Below are positions 42,787 to 52,707 of a stretch of DNA of 64,000 nt, one piece after another (position 1 is the first letter of the stretch; every line of letters starts with the position of its first letter). The stretch is from UBA8752 sp964223495. Lineage in GTDB: Bacteria; Bacteroidota; Bacteroidia; Flavobacteriales_D; Sanyastnellaceae. The notes beneath the pieces are model-generated. The model saw only the letters and a program-made list of their open reading frames with translations, ran no database searches and was not told where the DNA came from. The stretch spans positions 42,577 to 106,576 of the forward strand of contig CAXQGL010000024.1 in NCBI GenBank assembly GCA_964223495.1. The letters are read 5' to 3'. The position numbers and the translations under genes are program-made.

Positions 42787-45489
42787 ATGTCCATGCGGTC
42801 GGCCCTTCCACTGTTGATTCTTTTGCTGTGTTCCTCCTTGAGGATGGGGGCCACGCACAACCGCGCGGGAGAGATCACCTACCGCCACCTGACGGGCTCC
42901 ACCTACGAAATCACCATCACCACATACACGAAATCGACCGTGGTGGCGGACCGGCCATTCCTCAACATCATGTGGGGCGATCAGGGCCTCGAAGGCACCG
43001 TGGACAGCTTGCCGAGAATCAATGGACCCCTCAATCAGGCCGGGTTGCACGTGGGTGAATTGCTGGACAATGAGATCCGGCTGAACCTCTACAAGGGCAC
43101 GCACACCTATCCCGGCCCGGGCATTTACAGCCTCGTGGTGGAGGACCCCAACCGCAATGACGACATCCTCAACATTCCAGGATCCGTCGATGTCCCATTC
43201 TGTATTTCGAGTCTGTTGATCATCGACCCCCAGGCCGGTCACAACGACAGCCCGGTCCTGCTCGCACCTGCAGTGGAGAATGCCTGCATCAATCAAGTCT
43301 GGGAGCACAATCCCGGTGCCTATGATCCGGATGGTGATTCACTCACGTATGACCTCATTGCCTGTGCCGGATTCGAATGCCTGCCCATCCCGAATTTCGT
43401 CCAGCCCAACGAGGTCGATGGTGCGGGAGGGGATTTCGACGTGGATCCCTTGACGGGTACGGTGACCTGGGCTGTCCCCGGCATGGCGGGGGAGTACAAC
43501 ATGGCCCTGCGCATCCGCGAATGGCGGGAGGTCGAGGGACAGTGGATGATGGTGGGGGAGGTCATCCGCGACATGCAGATCAACGTCGCCGCCTGTGGGA
43601 ATGAACCTCCGGTGGTGGTGGTGCCCCCCGACACCTGTGTGCTTCAGGGTTCCTCGTTGACCTTCGAGGTCACCGCCTTTGATCCGGGCGGGGACAACCT
43701 GAACGTGACCGTGGTGGGCGGCCCTGTGGATTTGCTCGAACCCGCCGCCAACTTCAGTTGGAACCCCGCCGAAGGGGTGGGCACCTTTTCCTGGATTCCC
43801 GGATGCGATGCCGTCCGTGATGCGCCCTACCAATTGGTATTCAAGGCGACAGACCAGGATGCCGTTCCGCTCAGCGACGTGGGCACTGTCAATGTCAAAG
43901 TGATCGCAAGGCCCGTCAATATCACCGCGGCCGTGCCCATCGGCAATGCCATGGAGGTCGACTGGTCCCAGCATCCATGTACGGGGAGCTATACTGAGGC
44001 GGAACAGGGAGTCGGAGGCTATGAGGTGTACCGCCGGATCGGGCAGGGTTCCCCGGAGAATGGTTATTGTGAGGTGGGGATGCCGACCGGTGCGGGTTAT
44101 GAACAGGTGGCTTTCGTGCAGGGCCTGGGGACCAATGCGTTTCTCGACACCGGCACGCTGAGCTATGGTGCGCGCTACTGCTACCGGGTGGTGGCCGTCA
44201 TGCCGAACGGCGCCAGGAGCAAGTTCGGTCCGGAGGCCTGTGCAGAGATCAACAAAGGCGTGCCGGTGATGACAGGGGCATCAGTGGAAGTATCCGATGT
44301 GGCGGTGGGTGAAGTCGAAGTGAGGTGGTCTCCACCCACCGATGCCGACACATTGCAGGCGTTCCCGGGACCCTATCGGTACTTGGTGGAAGCACGACCC
44401 TCAGGGGGTGTGGATTGGGCGTCCATTCTCGAGACGCCGGCGACCACATGGCTTGGGGCGTCCGATACGGTCATGGTGCATGGACCGGTGGACAGTGAGA
44501 TCCCGGTGTGGCAGTACAGGGTGTCGGCATGGAGCGGTGAGGACCTGATCGGGACGAGCATTCCCGCCCCCGTGCCCGATCTGAGGGCAACCCCGGGGGA
44601 CAACCGCATCACATTGAAGGTCCCCCCGGGCAGACCGTGGGGCGATACGGCCTATGTCTTTCACCGGGTCCTCGAGGACGGTTCACTGGAATTGCTGGAT
44701 ACGGTCCCGGATCCTCAGTGGGTCGAGGCGGGGCTTGTGAACGGCATCCAATCCTGCTTCCGGGTCCGCACCCTCGGAACCTATGGGGCCCAGGACATCC
44801 TCGATCCCATCGAGAATTGGAGTGCCATACGGTGCGCGACGCCATATGATATGGAACCGCCCTGCCCGCCGGAAATCACGGTGGATGGGAATTGTGCCGA
44901 ACAGACGGTGGCCTTGACCTGGTCCCGATTGGATTGTGCGGACGATGTCATGGCATACCGCATCTACAGGAGCGACAGCCTGGATGGGGAGTTGGGATTG
45001 CTCCTCGAGATAGATGACCCCATGGATACCACCATCACATTGAACGCGGATGAACTCGGTGGATCCATCGCGGGTTGTTGGGCGGTCACTGCCCTGGACA
45101 GCCTCATGCCCGGACCGGACGGGGTCCTGCGGCGCAATGAGAGTGCGCGGAGCGATACGGTCTGCACCGACAACTGTCCCTTTTACTTTCTGCCCAACGT
45201 CTTCACACCCAATTACGACGGGGCCAACGATGTATATCGGCCGTTTCCGTGGAAATTCGTGGACAGTGTGGATTTCCGGGTATTCAACCGCTGGGGAGAA
45301 GAGGTGTGGCGCACGACCGATCCGGACTTGGGTTGGGATGGACGTCATATTGAGGCGGGTGGCATGTGCCCGGACGGCACCTACCATTACACCTGTACGG
45401 CCTATACCCGGCGCCTTTCGGGTACAGTTCCGGAACGGTTCACGGGCACCTTCCAGATTCTGGCAGGCCTGTCCGCCGCCGACGAATGA
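42787..45489 (+). CDS. Large secreted protein with type B T9SS (gliding-motility-associated) C-terminal domain
   Basis: This 900-residue surface or secreted protein starts MSMRSALPLLILLLCSSLRMGATHN, a signal peptide (an ATG at 42793 is an alternative start). The N-terminal part reads AGEITYRHLTGSTYEITITTY, seen in many Bacteroidota adhesin-like proteins. A cadherin-like section (AYDPDGDSLTYDLIA) and fibronectin-type segments with paired Cys follow. The last about 90 residues (FLPNVFTPNYDGANDVYRPF, FRVFNRWGEEVW, WDG) are the type B sorting domain for the type IX secretion system. The ligand or role is unknown. Confidence 0.87.
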   Translation: MSMRSALPLLILLLCSSLRMGATHNRAGEITYRHLTGSTYEITITTYTKSTVVADRPFLNIMWGDQGLEGTVDSLPRINGPLNQAGLHVGELLDNEIRLNLYKGTHTYPGPGIYSLVVEDPNRNDDILNIPGSVDVPFCISSLLIIDPQAGHNDSPVLLAPAVENACINQVWEHNPGAYDPDGDSLTYDLIACAGFECLPIPNFVQPNEVDGAGGDFDVDPLTGTVTWAVPGMAGEYNMALRIREWREVEGQWMMVGEVIRDMQINVAACGNEPPVVVVPPDTCVLQGSSLTFEVTAFDPGGDNLNVTVVGGPVDLLEPAANFSWNPAEGVGTFSWIPGCDAVRDAPYQLVFKATDQDAVPLSDVGTVNVKVIARPVNITAAVPIGNAMEVDWSQHPCTGSYTEAEQGVGGYEVYRRIGQGSPENGYCEVGMPTGAGYEQVAFVQGLGTNAFLDTGTLSYGARYCYRVVAVMPNGARSKFGPEACAEINKGVPVMTGASVEVSDVAVGEVEVRWSPPTDADTLQAFPGPYRYLVEARPSGGVDWASILETPATTWLGASDTVMVHGPVDSEIPVWQYRVSAWSGEDLIGTSIPAPVPDLRATPGDNRITLKVPPGRPWGDTAYVFHRVLEDGSLELLDTVPDPQWVEAGLVNGIQSCFRVRTLGTYGAQDILDPIENWSAIRCATPYDMEPPCPPEITVDGNCAEQTVALTWSRLDCADDVMAYRIYRSDSLDGELGLLLEIDDPMDTTITLNADELGGSIAGCWAVTALDSLMPGPDGVLRRNESARSDTVCTDNCPFYFLPNVFTPNYDGANDVYRPFPWKFVDSVDFRVFNRWGEEVWRTTDPDLGWDGRHIEAGGMCPDGTYHYTCTAYTRRLSGTVPERFTGTFQILAGLSAADE

Positions 45490-45500
45490 AGACCAACAGC

Positions 45501-46091
45501 ATGTTTACCGGCATCATCGAATCCATGGGGCAGATCCTCACCGTTGAGGTGGAGGGGACCAACCGGAATTTCACATTGGAGTCCGAAATCGCCCCTGAAT
45601 TGAAGGTTGACCAGAGCGTGGCCCACGATGGCGTATGCCTGACCGTGGTGGCCATCGAGGGGAACCGATACACTGTGACGGCCGTGGAGGAAACCCTCTC
45701 GCGGACCACCCTCGGCAACTGGAGAGAAGGGGACCGGGTCAATCTCGAGCGCTGCACGCGGGTGGGCGATCGTCTGGATGGCCACATTGTGCAGGGACAT
45801 GTCGACACTACGGCGGAAGTCGCTGAAATCGACCCGAGGGATGGATCATGGAACCTGCGGTTCCGACACCCCGAGGCTCCGCATCACCTGACCGTGGCCA
45901 AGGGCTCCATCACGGTGAACGGCGTTTCGCTGACGGTGGTGGATGCTGCCCCGATGGAATTCAGCATCACCGTCATTCCCTACACCTGGGAGCACACCGG
46001 GTTTCATCGGCTGAAAGAGGGGGACAGGGTCAACCTCGAGTTCGATGTGGTGGGCAAATACGTGGCTGAATTGATGCAACGCCGGAGCTGA
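45501..46091 (+). CDS. ribE: Riboflavin synthase, alpha subunit
   Basis: The enzyme dismutates two 6,7-dimethyl-8-ribityllumazine molecules to riboflavin. The 196 residues form two homologous lumazine-binding repeats, with MFTGIIESMG at the start and GVCLTVV in repeat one and GVSLTVV in repeat two. The conserved MFTGIIE start favours 45501, although an ATG at 45486 overlaps the preceding stop codon and could add five residues. No FMN riboswitch is visible upstream. Confidence 0.95.
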   Translation: MFTGIIESMGQILTVEVEGTNRNFTLESEIAPELKVDQSVAHDGVCLTVVAIEGNRYTVTAVEETLSRTTLGNWREGDRVNLERCTRVGDRLDGHIVQGHVDTTAEVAEIDPRDGSWNLRFRHPEAPHHLTVAKGSITVNGVSLTVVDAAPMEFSITVIPYTWEHTGFHRLKEGDRVNLEFDVVGKYVAELMQRRS

Positions 46092-46100
46092 CCCCGCGCG

Positions 46101-46880
46101 TCAGCCCTTGGAGGAAGCATCCTCACCCTGCTGTTCGGTGAGCGTGCTCCTCAAGACGAAATTCTGGCCGAGGTACACCTTGCGCACCTGGGGGTCAGCT
46201 GCAAGTTCCTCCGCAGTGCCGGCTTTCAGGATGCGGCCCTCGAACAGGAGGTAGGCGCGGTCCGTGATGTGCAGGGTCTCCTGAACGTTGTGGTCTGTGA
46301 TCAGAATGCCGATGCCCTTGGTTCTCAGCTGGCTCACGATGTTCTGGATGTCCTCCACCGCGATGGGGTCCACACCTGCGAAAGGTTCGTCGAGCAGGAT
46401 GAACTTCGGGTCGGCAGCGAGGGCCCGGGCGATTTCCGTGCGGCGCTTCTCTCCTCCGCTGAGCACATCCCCCCGGTTCTTTCGGACATGGGCCAATCCG
46501 AACTCTTCGAGCAGGGATTCCAATTTGTCCCGGCGCTCCCGGGGATCGCGGATGTGCAGCTCGAGGATGGCGAGAATGTTGTCCTCCACACTGAGCTTCC
46601 TGAAGACGGAAGGTTCCTGGGGCAGATATCCGATGCCCCGCTGGGCGCGCCGGTACATGGGTTCCCGTGTGATGTCGTATTCACCGGAATCATCCTGAAG
46701 GCTGACACTGCCCGTATCCGGGCGGACCAATCCCGTGACCATGTAGAATGACGTGGTCTTCCCGGCACCATTGGGCCCAAGCAGCCCAACGACCTCTCCC
46801 GTCTGGACCTCAAAGGACACTTCGTCGACCACCTTCCTGCGGCCGTATTGCTTCACGATCCTGTCTGCGGTGAGTTTCAT
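46101..46880 (-). CDS. lptB: LPS export ABC transporter ATPase
   Basis: LptB powers transport of lipopolysaccharide to the outer membrane. The 259-residue ATPase has Walker A GPNGAGKTTSFYMVTGL, signature LSGGEKRRTEIARAL, Walker B FILLDEPFAGVDPIAVEDI and the switch His in ILITDHNVQETL. GIGYLPQEPSVFRKLSVEDN is characteristic of LptB. It overlaps tatC by 4 bases and converges with ribE. Confidence 0.95.
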   Translation of the reverse strand: MKLTADRIVKQYGRRKVVDEVSFEVQTGEVVGLLGPNGAGKTTSFYMVTGLVRPDTGSVSLQDDSGEYDITREPMYRRAQRGIGYLPQEPSVFRKLSVEDNILAILELHIRDPRERRDKLESLLEEFGLAHVRKNRGDVLSGGEKRRTEIARALAADPKFILLDEPFAGVDPIAVEDIQNIVSQLRTKGIGILITDHNVQETLHITDRAYLLFEGRILKAGTAEELAADPQVRKVYLGQNFVLRSTLTEQQGEDASSKG

Positions 46881-47725
46881 GCGCGGTCTGATTGCGGCCC
46901 CTTCCTCTCACCGGTCTCCCGCCTCCGCTCGATGCGTCGGGCCTGGAGGATGCCCACCTCATACAGGCCGAGGACCGGCAAGGCTACGAGAATCTGGCTC
47001 GTCAGGTCTGGCGGCGTGATGATGGCGGCGATGATCAGGGTCACCACGAGGGTATGCTTGCGGAATTTCCGCAAGGATGACGGGGTGACCAATCCCAGTT
47101 TGGCCAAAAAGTGCACCACGACGGGTACTTGGAAGATGAGGCCCGCGGCGAGGGTGATGCTCGCCACCGTCTTCAGGTAACTCATCAGGGCAATGCGCGC
47201 CTGCACATCCCCGATCTCGTAGTGACCGAGGAACTGAAGGCTCAGGGGGGCGATGACGAAATATCCGAAGCAAACCCCGAGGAAGAACAGCACCGTTGCG
47301 GCCCAGGTGACGCCCCTGGCGGCCTTGGCCTCCTCCCCATGAAGCCCGGGGCGGATGAACCGCCAGAACTGATGGAAGGTCCAAGGGAAGGATACGATGA
47401 ACCCACCGATGGCGGAGACGAGAATGTGCGCGGAGAAATTCCCGAGCATGGTGGTGTTGATCAGCTCATATGTGATTTCGGTGACGCACAGCCGGTCGCC
47501 CGCACCGGTGAGGTGTCCAAGGGCACACCACGCCCGGAAGGTGATGAAATCGGGATTTCTGGGGGCGAAGATGAGCCGGTCGAAGACCCAATCCTTCATG
47601 ACGAACAGGGTGATGGCTCCGGTGAGTATGCCCAGCAGCGAGAAGAACAGACGCCGCCGCAGTTCTTCAAGGTGGTCCATGAACCCCATTTCTCCCGTTC
47701 CTCCCTTGTCCTGTGATGACATCAC
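46877..47725 (-). CDS. tatC: Sec-independent protein translocase TatC
   Basis: TatC is the receptor for twin-arginine signal peptides in the inner membrane. The 282-residue protein has the N-terminal MDHLEELRRRLFFS motif, six hydrophobic helices, FPWTFHQFWRFIRPGL and the C-terminal IIAAIITPPDLTSQILVALP. It is coupled to lptB by a 4-base overlap. TatA is not in the window. Confidence 0.95.
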   Translation of the reverse strand: MMSSQDKGGTGEMGFMDHLEELRRRLFFSLLGILTGAITLFVMKDWVFDRLIFAPRNPDFITFRAWCALGHLTGAGDRLCVTEITYELINTTMLGNFSAHILVSAIGGFIVSFPWTFHQFWRFIRPGLHGEEAKAARGVTWAATVLFFLGVCFGYFVIAPLSLQFLGHYEIGDVQARIALMSYLKTVASITLAAGLIFQVPVVVHFLAKLGLVTPSSLRKFRKHTLVVTLIIAAIITPPDLTSQILVALPVLGLYEVGILQARRIERRRETGERKGPQSDRA

Positions 47726-47740
47726 GCTCGAATGGGGAAA

Positions 47741-48787
47741 TCAGCGGATGCCCGCATCCATCAATTGGTGGAGGTGCACGAACCCCAGAAAGACACCTCC
47801 GTCTCCAGTCACCACGACCTGGGAAATGCGGCGGGACTCCAGCATTTCCAAAGCGTCAATGGCACGGGTCTCGACATTGAGACAACGGGGCTCCTGCTGC
47901 ATGACCTCCTCGGCGGACAGGCCGGACCACGAGGCAGGGTCGCGGTCCAGCGCCCGGCGCACATCGCCATCGGTAATGATGCCTTTGAGCTTCCTTGTCC
48001 CTTCAGCTTCCTCGATCACTGCTGCAGCCCCGACCCTTCCTGAAGAGACGGCATCCACCACGGAGCGCAGGTCGGCATCGGGGGGAACGGTTGGAGGGGC
48101 GGAGGAATCCAACAGATCACCCAGACGAAGCAGCAATTTCCTTCCCAGACTCCCACCGGGATGGTGGCGTGCGAAGTCCTCACTGCTGAACCCCCTGGCT
48201 TCCATGAGTGCCATGGCCAAGGCGTCCCCCATGGCGAGTTGTGCAGCTGAGCTGGAAGTGGGCGCGAGGTCATGCGGACACGCTTCCTGGTCCACTGAAA
48301 CATCCAGGACCACGCTTGCAGCCCGTCCAACGGGGCTGTCCACCCTTCCCACCATGGCCATCAATCGGAGGTTGCGTGCACCCAGCATGGGGAGCAGGCC
48401 TACGAGCTCGGCCGTAGCCCCGCTTTTCGATACGGCCATCACCACATCACCTTCCGAGACGAGGCCGAGGTCACCGTGCAGCGCATCCGCGGCGTGAAGG
48501 AAGGCGGCAGGAGTGCCCGTACTGTTGAGGGTGGCCACGGTCTTCCGGGCCACATCCGCACTCTTTCCGATGCCCGTGAAGACGAGTTTTCCACCTCGGG
48601 CGGAACAGGCGAGGATGTCGTGGACCGCCTGCTCGAATCCCGCATCCAAGCGGCTTTCCAATGCCGTGATGGCGGCGGATTCAAGCCGGATTGTCCTGCG
48701 GGCGACCTGCAGCCATTGTGGGGAATCGGTTGACGCTGACATCACAGGGTTGGATGTTGGCAAATCCTTGGGGACGAATTGGGCCAT
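47741..48787 (-). CDS. kdsD: D-arabinose-5-phosphate isomerase (KpsF/GutQ family)
   Basis: The enzyme converts ribulose-5-P to arabinose-5-P, the first step to Kdo for LPS. The 348-residue protein has an N-terminal SIS domain (VFTGIGKSADVARKTVATLNSTG, HGDLGLVSEGDVVMAVSKSG) and two C-terminal CBS domains (about 210-345). It lies next to lptB and tatC, consistent with envelope biogenesis. The start at 48787 fits the TAACTTTG box upstream; an ATG at 48742 is possible. Confidence 0.93.
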   Translation of the reverse strand: MAQFVPKDLPTSNPVMSASTDSPQWLQVARRTIRLESAAITALESRLDAGFEQAVHDILACSARGGKLVFTGIGKSADVARKTVATLNSTGTPAAFLHAADALHGDLGLVSEGDVVMAVSKSGATAELVGLLPMLGARNLRLMAMVGRVDSPVGRAASVVLDVSVDQEACPHDLAPTSSSAAQLAMGDALAMALMEARGFSSEDFARHHPGGSLGRKLLLRLGDLLDSSAPPTVPPDADLRSVVDAVSSGRVGAAAVIEEAEGTRKLKGIITDGDVRRALDRDPASWSGLSAEEVMQQEPRCLNVETRAIDALEMLESRRISQVVVTGDGGVFLGFVHLHQLMDAGIR

Positions 48788-48818
48788 TTATACCGGCCGT
48801 AGCCTATATTGAATATGC

Positions 48819-48826
48819 CAAAGTTA
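48819..48826 (-). promoter_or_regulatory. -7 box of kdsD, adjoining the recQ start
   Basis: TAACTTTG on the minus strand matches the consensus and lies 31 bases before the kdsD ATG. It ends 1 base before the recQ ATG at 48828, so the two divergent genes share this short region. Confidence 0.55.
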
Positions 48827-48827
48827 G

Positions 48828-51047
48828 ATGGAGACGCCTGTAGACCCCTTCCTTGACGCCGGCTCTTTGGTCGGATCCTCCGTAAAGGAGGGACTTGCCC
48901 GTTTTTTCGGGTTCAATCACTTCAAGGGGGAGCAGGAGCGCATTGTCTCCAGCCTGATGGAAGGACGCAACGTTTTTGTCATCATGCCCACAGGTGGCGG
49001 CAAGTCCTTGTGCTACCAGCTCCCGGCATTGCTTCAGGAGGGGACCGCCATCGTGGTGAGCCCGCTGATCGCGCTGATGAAGAACCAGGTCGATGCCATC
49101 CGTGGACATTCGGACGATCCGGACATCGCCCATTTCCTGAACAGTTCGTTGAGCAAGAACGACATGCTGCGGGTCAAGGAAGCCGTGGCCATGGGCAGGA
49201 CCAAACTGCTCTATGTGGCCCCGGAATCCCTCAACAAGCGGGAGAATGCGGATTTTCTCCGTTCAGTCAGGCTGAGCTTCTTCGCCATTGACGAAGCCCA
49301 CTGCATTTCCGAATGGGGCCACGATTTCAGGCCGGAGTACAGGAGGTTGCGTGAAATCATCGATGGTATCGGGAGTTTCCCCATCATAGCGCTGACGGCA
49401 ACCGCCACGCCCAAGGTCCAGCATGACATCCAGAAAAACCTGGGCATCATCGATGCGGACGTTTACAAGGCGAGCTTCAATCGGGCCAACCTGTTCTACG
49501 AAGTGCGCCCCAAGGAAGATGCCCTCCGTCAGGTCGTCCAACATGCGCTGGAGAACAAGGGGCGGAGTGGAATCGTCTATTGCCTGAGCAGAAAGAAAGT
49601 CGAGGAGATTGCAGATACGCTGAAGGTCAATGGCGTGAAGGCTGCGGCCTATCATGCGGGAATGGATGCTGCGCAGCGGTCGAGGATCCAGGACGAGTTC
49701 CTGATGCAGGATGTCGATGTCATCGTGGCCACCATCGCCTTCGGCATGGGCATAGACAAGCCCGATGTCCGTTTCGTCATCCATTACGATATGCCGAAGT
49801 CCTTGGAAGCCTACTATCAGGAGACTGGAAGGGCTGGACGGGACGGTGGAGAAGGACACTGCATCGCGTTCTATGGGCTGCAGGACATGGAGAAGATGGA
49901 GAAGTTCCTATCGGGAAAGCCCATCGCGGAGCGGGAAATCGGTATGCAGCTCCTTGCGGAGGTGGCCGGTTACGCTGAGACACCATCGTCGCGTCGGAAA
50001 TACCTGCTGCATTATTTCGGAGAGGAGTTCGACGCGGAGGCCGGCCCGGGATGGGACATGGACGACAACGCCCGGAACCCACCGAAATCGTTCGAAGGAA
50101 AAGAAATCGTCCATCATCTGCTCAGACTCGTTCAGGCAACCGGAGGCAGGCACCGCGCCACATTCCTATGTGATGTGCTGATGGACAGGGAAACCCAGGA
50201 AACCTCTACGTACGGGGGTGAGAAGGTTGCTGAATTCAAGGGGACCGGAACTGCCCTTGCCGATCCCGACGAATGGCCTGTGATCATCCGACAGATTGCC
50301 CTGGGCGGAATGCTGCAGAAGAAGACGGAGGAGTTCGGAGTCCTTTCCCTGACGGAAGCCGGCGAGCAATTCCTGGATCAACCGGTTTCATTCACCTTGT
50401 ATCGGCCCAAGCCGATGCGGGTGACCACGACCCGGGACAGTGTGAGCGGCGCGGCATTGGACCAGCCGCTGTTCGACATGTTGCAGGCCTTGCGGAAAGA
50501 GGAGGCGGACCGCCTTGAGTTGCCGCCGTTCGTGGTGTTTTCAGATGTGAGTCTGGAGGAGATGGCCACCCATTATCCCTGCAATGAGGATGAACTCCTC
50601 ATGATCAACGGCGTGGGTTCGTCCAAGGTCCGCAAGTTCGGTGCGCCGTTCATCGCGCTCATCAAGGAATATGTGGAGCAGGAGGGAATAGACCGGCCCG
50701 GGGATACCGTCGTCCGCAGTGTGGCGGGCCGCAATGCCTCGAAGGTGCACATCATTCAGAAGCTCGATCGCCGCATGTCTTTGGAGGACATTGCCGGTTC
50801 GCAGCAATGCACGGTGGACGAGCTGCTTGGATTGATTGAGGGCATCGTCGCCTCCGGAACCAAGGTCGGACTGGACTACATTCTCGAGGAATTCCTCGAC
50901 GAGGACAGTGTCGAGGAGCTCTGGGAGTGCTTCATGGAAAGCGAGAATGGTTCGACGGAGGAGGTGCTCGAAGAAATGGGCGACGCCTATTCGGAAGAAG
51001 AGATCCGGTTGGTACGCATCAAGTTCATGAGCGAGGTCGCCAACTGA
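48828..51047 (+). CDS. recQ: ATP-dependent DNA helicase RecQ
   Basis: RecQ is a 3'-5' helicase for recombination and repair. The 739-residue protein has Walker A MPTGGGKSLCYQLPAL (K59), the DEAH box with IDEAHCISEWGHDFRPEY (155-158), motif VI QETGRAGRDG, an RQC region and an HRDC domain (about 520-620, YPCNEDELLMINGVGSSKVRKFG). Zinc-type Cys after the helicase core are not evident. About 110 further residues form a C-terminal helical domain common in Bacteroidota RecQ. Confidence 0.96.
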   Translation: METPVDPFLDAGSLVGSSVKEGLARFFGFNHFKGEQERIVSSLMEGRNVFVIMPTGGGKSLCYQLPALLQEGTAIVVSPLIALMKNQVDAIRGHSDDPDIAHFLNSSLSKNDMLRVKEAVAMGRTKLLYVAPESLNKRENADFLRSVRLSFFAIDEAHCISEWGHDFRPEYRRLREIIDGIGSFPIIALTATATPKVQHDIQKNLGIIDADVYKASFNRANLFYEVRPKEDALRQVVQHALENKGRSGIVYCLSRKKVEEIADTLKVNGVKAAAYHAGMDAAQRSRIQDEFLMQDVDVIVATIAFGMGIDKPDVRFVIHYDMPKSLEAYYQETGRAGRDGGEGHCIAFYGLQDMEKMEKFLSGKPIAEREIGMQLLAEVAGYAETPSSRRKYLLHYFGEEFDAEAGPGWDMDDNARNPPKSFEGKEIVHHLLRLVQATGGRHRATFLCDVLMDRETQETSTYGGEKVAEFKGTGTALADPDEWPVIIRQIALGGMLQKKTEEFGVLSLTEAGEQFLDQPVSFTLYRPKPMRVTTTRDSVSGAALDQPLFDMLQALRKEEADRLELPPFVVFSDVSLEEMATHYPCNEDELLMINGVGSSKVRKFGAPFIALIKEYVEQEGIDRPGDTVVRSVAGRNASKVHIIQKLDRRMSLEDIAGSQQCTVDELLGLIEGIVASGTKVGLDYILEEFLDEDSVEELWECFMESENGSTEEVLEEMGDAYSEEEIRLVRIKFMSEVAN

Positions 51048-51062
51048 GGCTTCCCCTGAAAT

Positions 51063-52292
51063 TCAAGGTGCGCTGGTGACAGCCAGCCAGGCCATCAAGG
51101 CTGTTCCCGTGTTCAAGGCGCGTTCGTCGATGTCGAAATCCGCGGTGTGCAGCCCGGACCTGCAACCCATGCCATCCCCACCTGTGCCCAGCCTGTAGAA
51201 ACAACCGTCCACCTTGCGTTGATAGAAGCTGAAGTCCTCACCGGTCATACGCAAGGGGAGGTCGACCACACGGTCTTCCCCGAGCAATTCCACCGCGCGG
51301 CTCCTGCAGGAGTCCGTCAATCCCTTGGCGTTGATGACGGCCGGATATCCGATGTTGACCTGGACCTCGGCGACGGCCCCGAAGGCCGCAGCAGTCGAAG
51401 TGGCGATGCGGTCGATGGCGGCGCGCAAATGCTCAGCGGTTGGTTCATCATAGGTCCGGAGGGTCCCTTCAAGGTGCACATCATCCGGAATGACATTGCG
51501 AACGTGGCCGCCGGCAATCCGGCCGAAGGTGAGCACGGACGGCTGGGTGGGGTCGCAATGCCGGCTGACCACGGTCTGCAGGGCGGTCACGACATGGGCT
51601 GCCACCACGACCGGGTCCACGGTACGGTGGGGCAGGGCGGCGTGTCCTCCCTTGCCCTTGATGCGGATCTGCACCTCATCGGTGGCCGCCATGTACGCGC
51701 CACTCCGGAAGCCAACGATACCGGCATCGAGCTGCGGGTAGACATGCTGTCCCACGATGCCGTCGACCAGGGCTCCCTTGGTCCGACCCGGCCCGGTCTC
51801 CGGGGCATCGGCATTCAGTGCTCCTTCTTCGACGAGGATGGAGGCCCCGCCCGGCAGGGTTTCCTCGCCTGGTTGGAAAACACATTGTACCGTCCCGGAC
51901 CAATGTTCACGTGTGGCCTGCAATGCAGCGACGGCACCCAGCAGGCAAGCCGTATGGGCGTCATGACCGCAGGCGTGCATCCAGCCGGGCACCGCGCTCG
52001 CGTGTGGCCGCGCCACCTCCTGAATGGGCAAAGCATCCATGTCGGCCCTCAGGGCCATCCTGCGCCCCCCGGGGTCAGTGCCCTGCACTTCTGCGACAAT
52101 GCCCGCCGCGCCGCGTTCCCGGCACCATCCCGAGGAGAAAGTGACCCCCAGCCCCTTCAATTGCTCTGCGACATAGGCGCCGGTCTGTACTTCTCCGAAG
52201 GAGGGTTCGGGATGAAGGTGCAGGTGGCGGCGGTGCCGGACCACTTGGTCCCGGTTCGCATCCACGGCGGAGAGCAGGAGGTTTTTGAGCAT
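51063..52292 (-). CDS. M20 family amidohydrolase
   Basis: This metal-dependent amidohydrolase of the M20D/N-acyl-L-amino-acid hydrolase type has 409 residues. Metal-binding motifs are MHACGHDAHTACLLGA, QPGEE (catalytic Glu) and the late His in SGLHTADFDIDERAL. A dimerisation domain lies in between (EVQIRIKGKGGHAALPHRTVDP). There is no signal peptide, so it is cytoplasmic. The true substrate is unknown. It converges with recQ with a 15-base gap. Confidence 0.9.
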   Translation of the reverse strand: MLKNLLLSAVDANRDQVVRHRRHLHLHPEPSFGEVQTGAYVAEQLKGLGVTFSSGWCRERGAAGIVAEVQGTDPGGRRMALRADMDALPIQEVARPHASAVPGWMHACGHDAHTACLLGAVAALQATREHWSGTVQCVFQPGEETLPGGASILVEEGALNADAPETGPGRTKGALVDGIVGQHVYPQLDAGIVGFRSGAYMAATDEVQIRIKGKGGHAALPHRTVDPVVVAAHVVTALQTVVSRHCDPTQPSVLTFGRIAGGHVRNVIPDDVHLEGTLRTYDEPTAEHLRAAIDRIATSTAAAFGAVAEVQVNIGYPAVINAKGLTDSCRSRAVELLGEDRVVDLPLRMTGEDFSFYQRKVDGCFYRLGTGGDGMGCRSGLHTADFDIDERALNTGTALMAWLAVTSAP

Positions 52293-52302
52293 GGTGGGGA
52301 AT

Positions 52303-52707
52303 TCAGGGGTACCACAAGGCGCGGACGGCGCTGGCGATCATCCGTATGGCGGCGTACATCATCAACAAGCCGAACGCGAGGCGCACCTTCATGGGGTTGA
52401 GGGACAAGGCGATCCGGCTTCCGAAATAGCCGCCTACCACAAAGGCGACCACCATGATCCCGGCTGCGCGCAGGTCCAACTCACCGGCCTTCCAATAATT
52501 CATGACGGCCAAGGCTCCGATGGGGGGTAGCATCAATGCGAGGCTGGTGCCCTGAGCGACCATCTGGGACATGCCCATGAAGTACATCAGGGCGGGAACG
52601 ATCAGAAGCCCTCCTCCGATGCCGATGAAGCCGCTCAGACAACCGGCTGCGGCACCGATGAGCAGGAGGGTGACGATGGTGGTGATGTCCATGGGCTTGG
52701 GGCGCAT
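52303..52707 (-). CDS. Half-size TauE/SafE-type membrane protein
   Basis: TauE/SafE proteins export sulfur-containing or organic anions. This one has only 134 residues and four hydrophobic segments, half the usual eight, and one repeat of the family motif (GCLSGFIGIGGGLLIVPAL). It could work as a homodimer. Its ATG overlaps the stop codon of the upstream gene (TGATG), which supports this start; an ATG at 52692 is also in frame. Confidence 0.82.
   Translation of the reverse strand: MRPKPMDITTIVTLLLIGAAAGCLSGFIGIGGGLLIVPALMYFMGMSQMVAQGTSLALMLPPIGALAVMNYWKAGELDLRAAGIMVVAFVVGGYFGSRIALSLNPMKVRLAFGLLMMYAAIRMIASAVRALWYP

Noticed and set aside
45490..45500. FMN riboswitch before riboflavin synthase
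   Set aside because: Only 11 bases separate the genes; there is no room for an RFN element.
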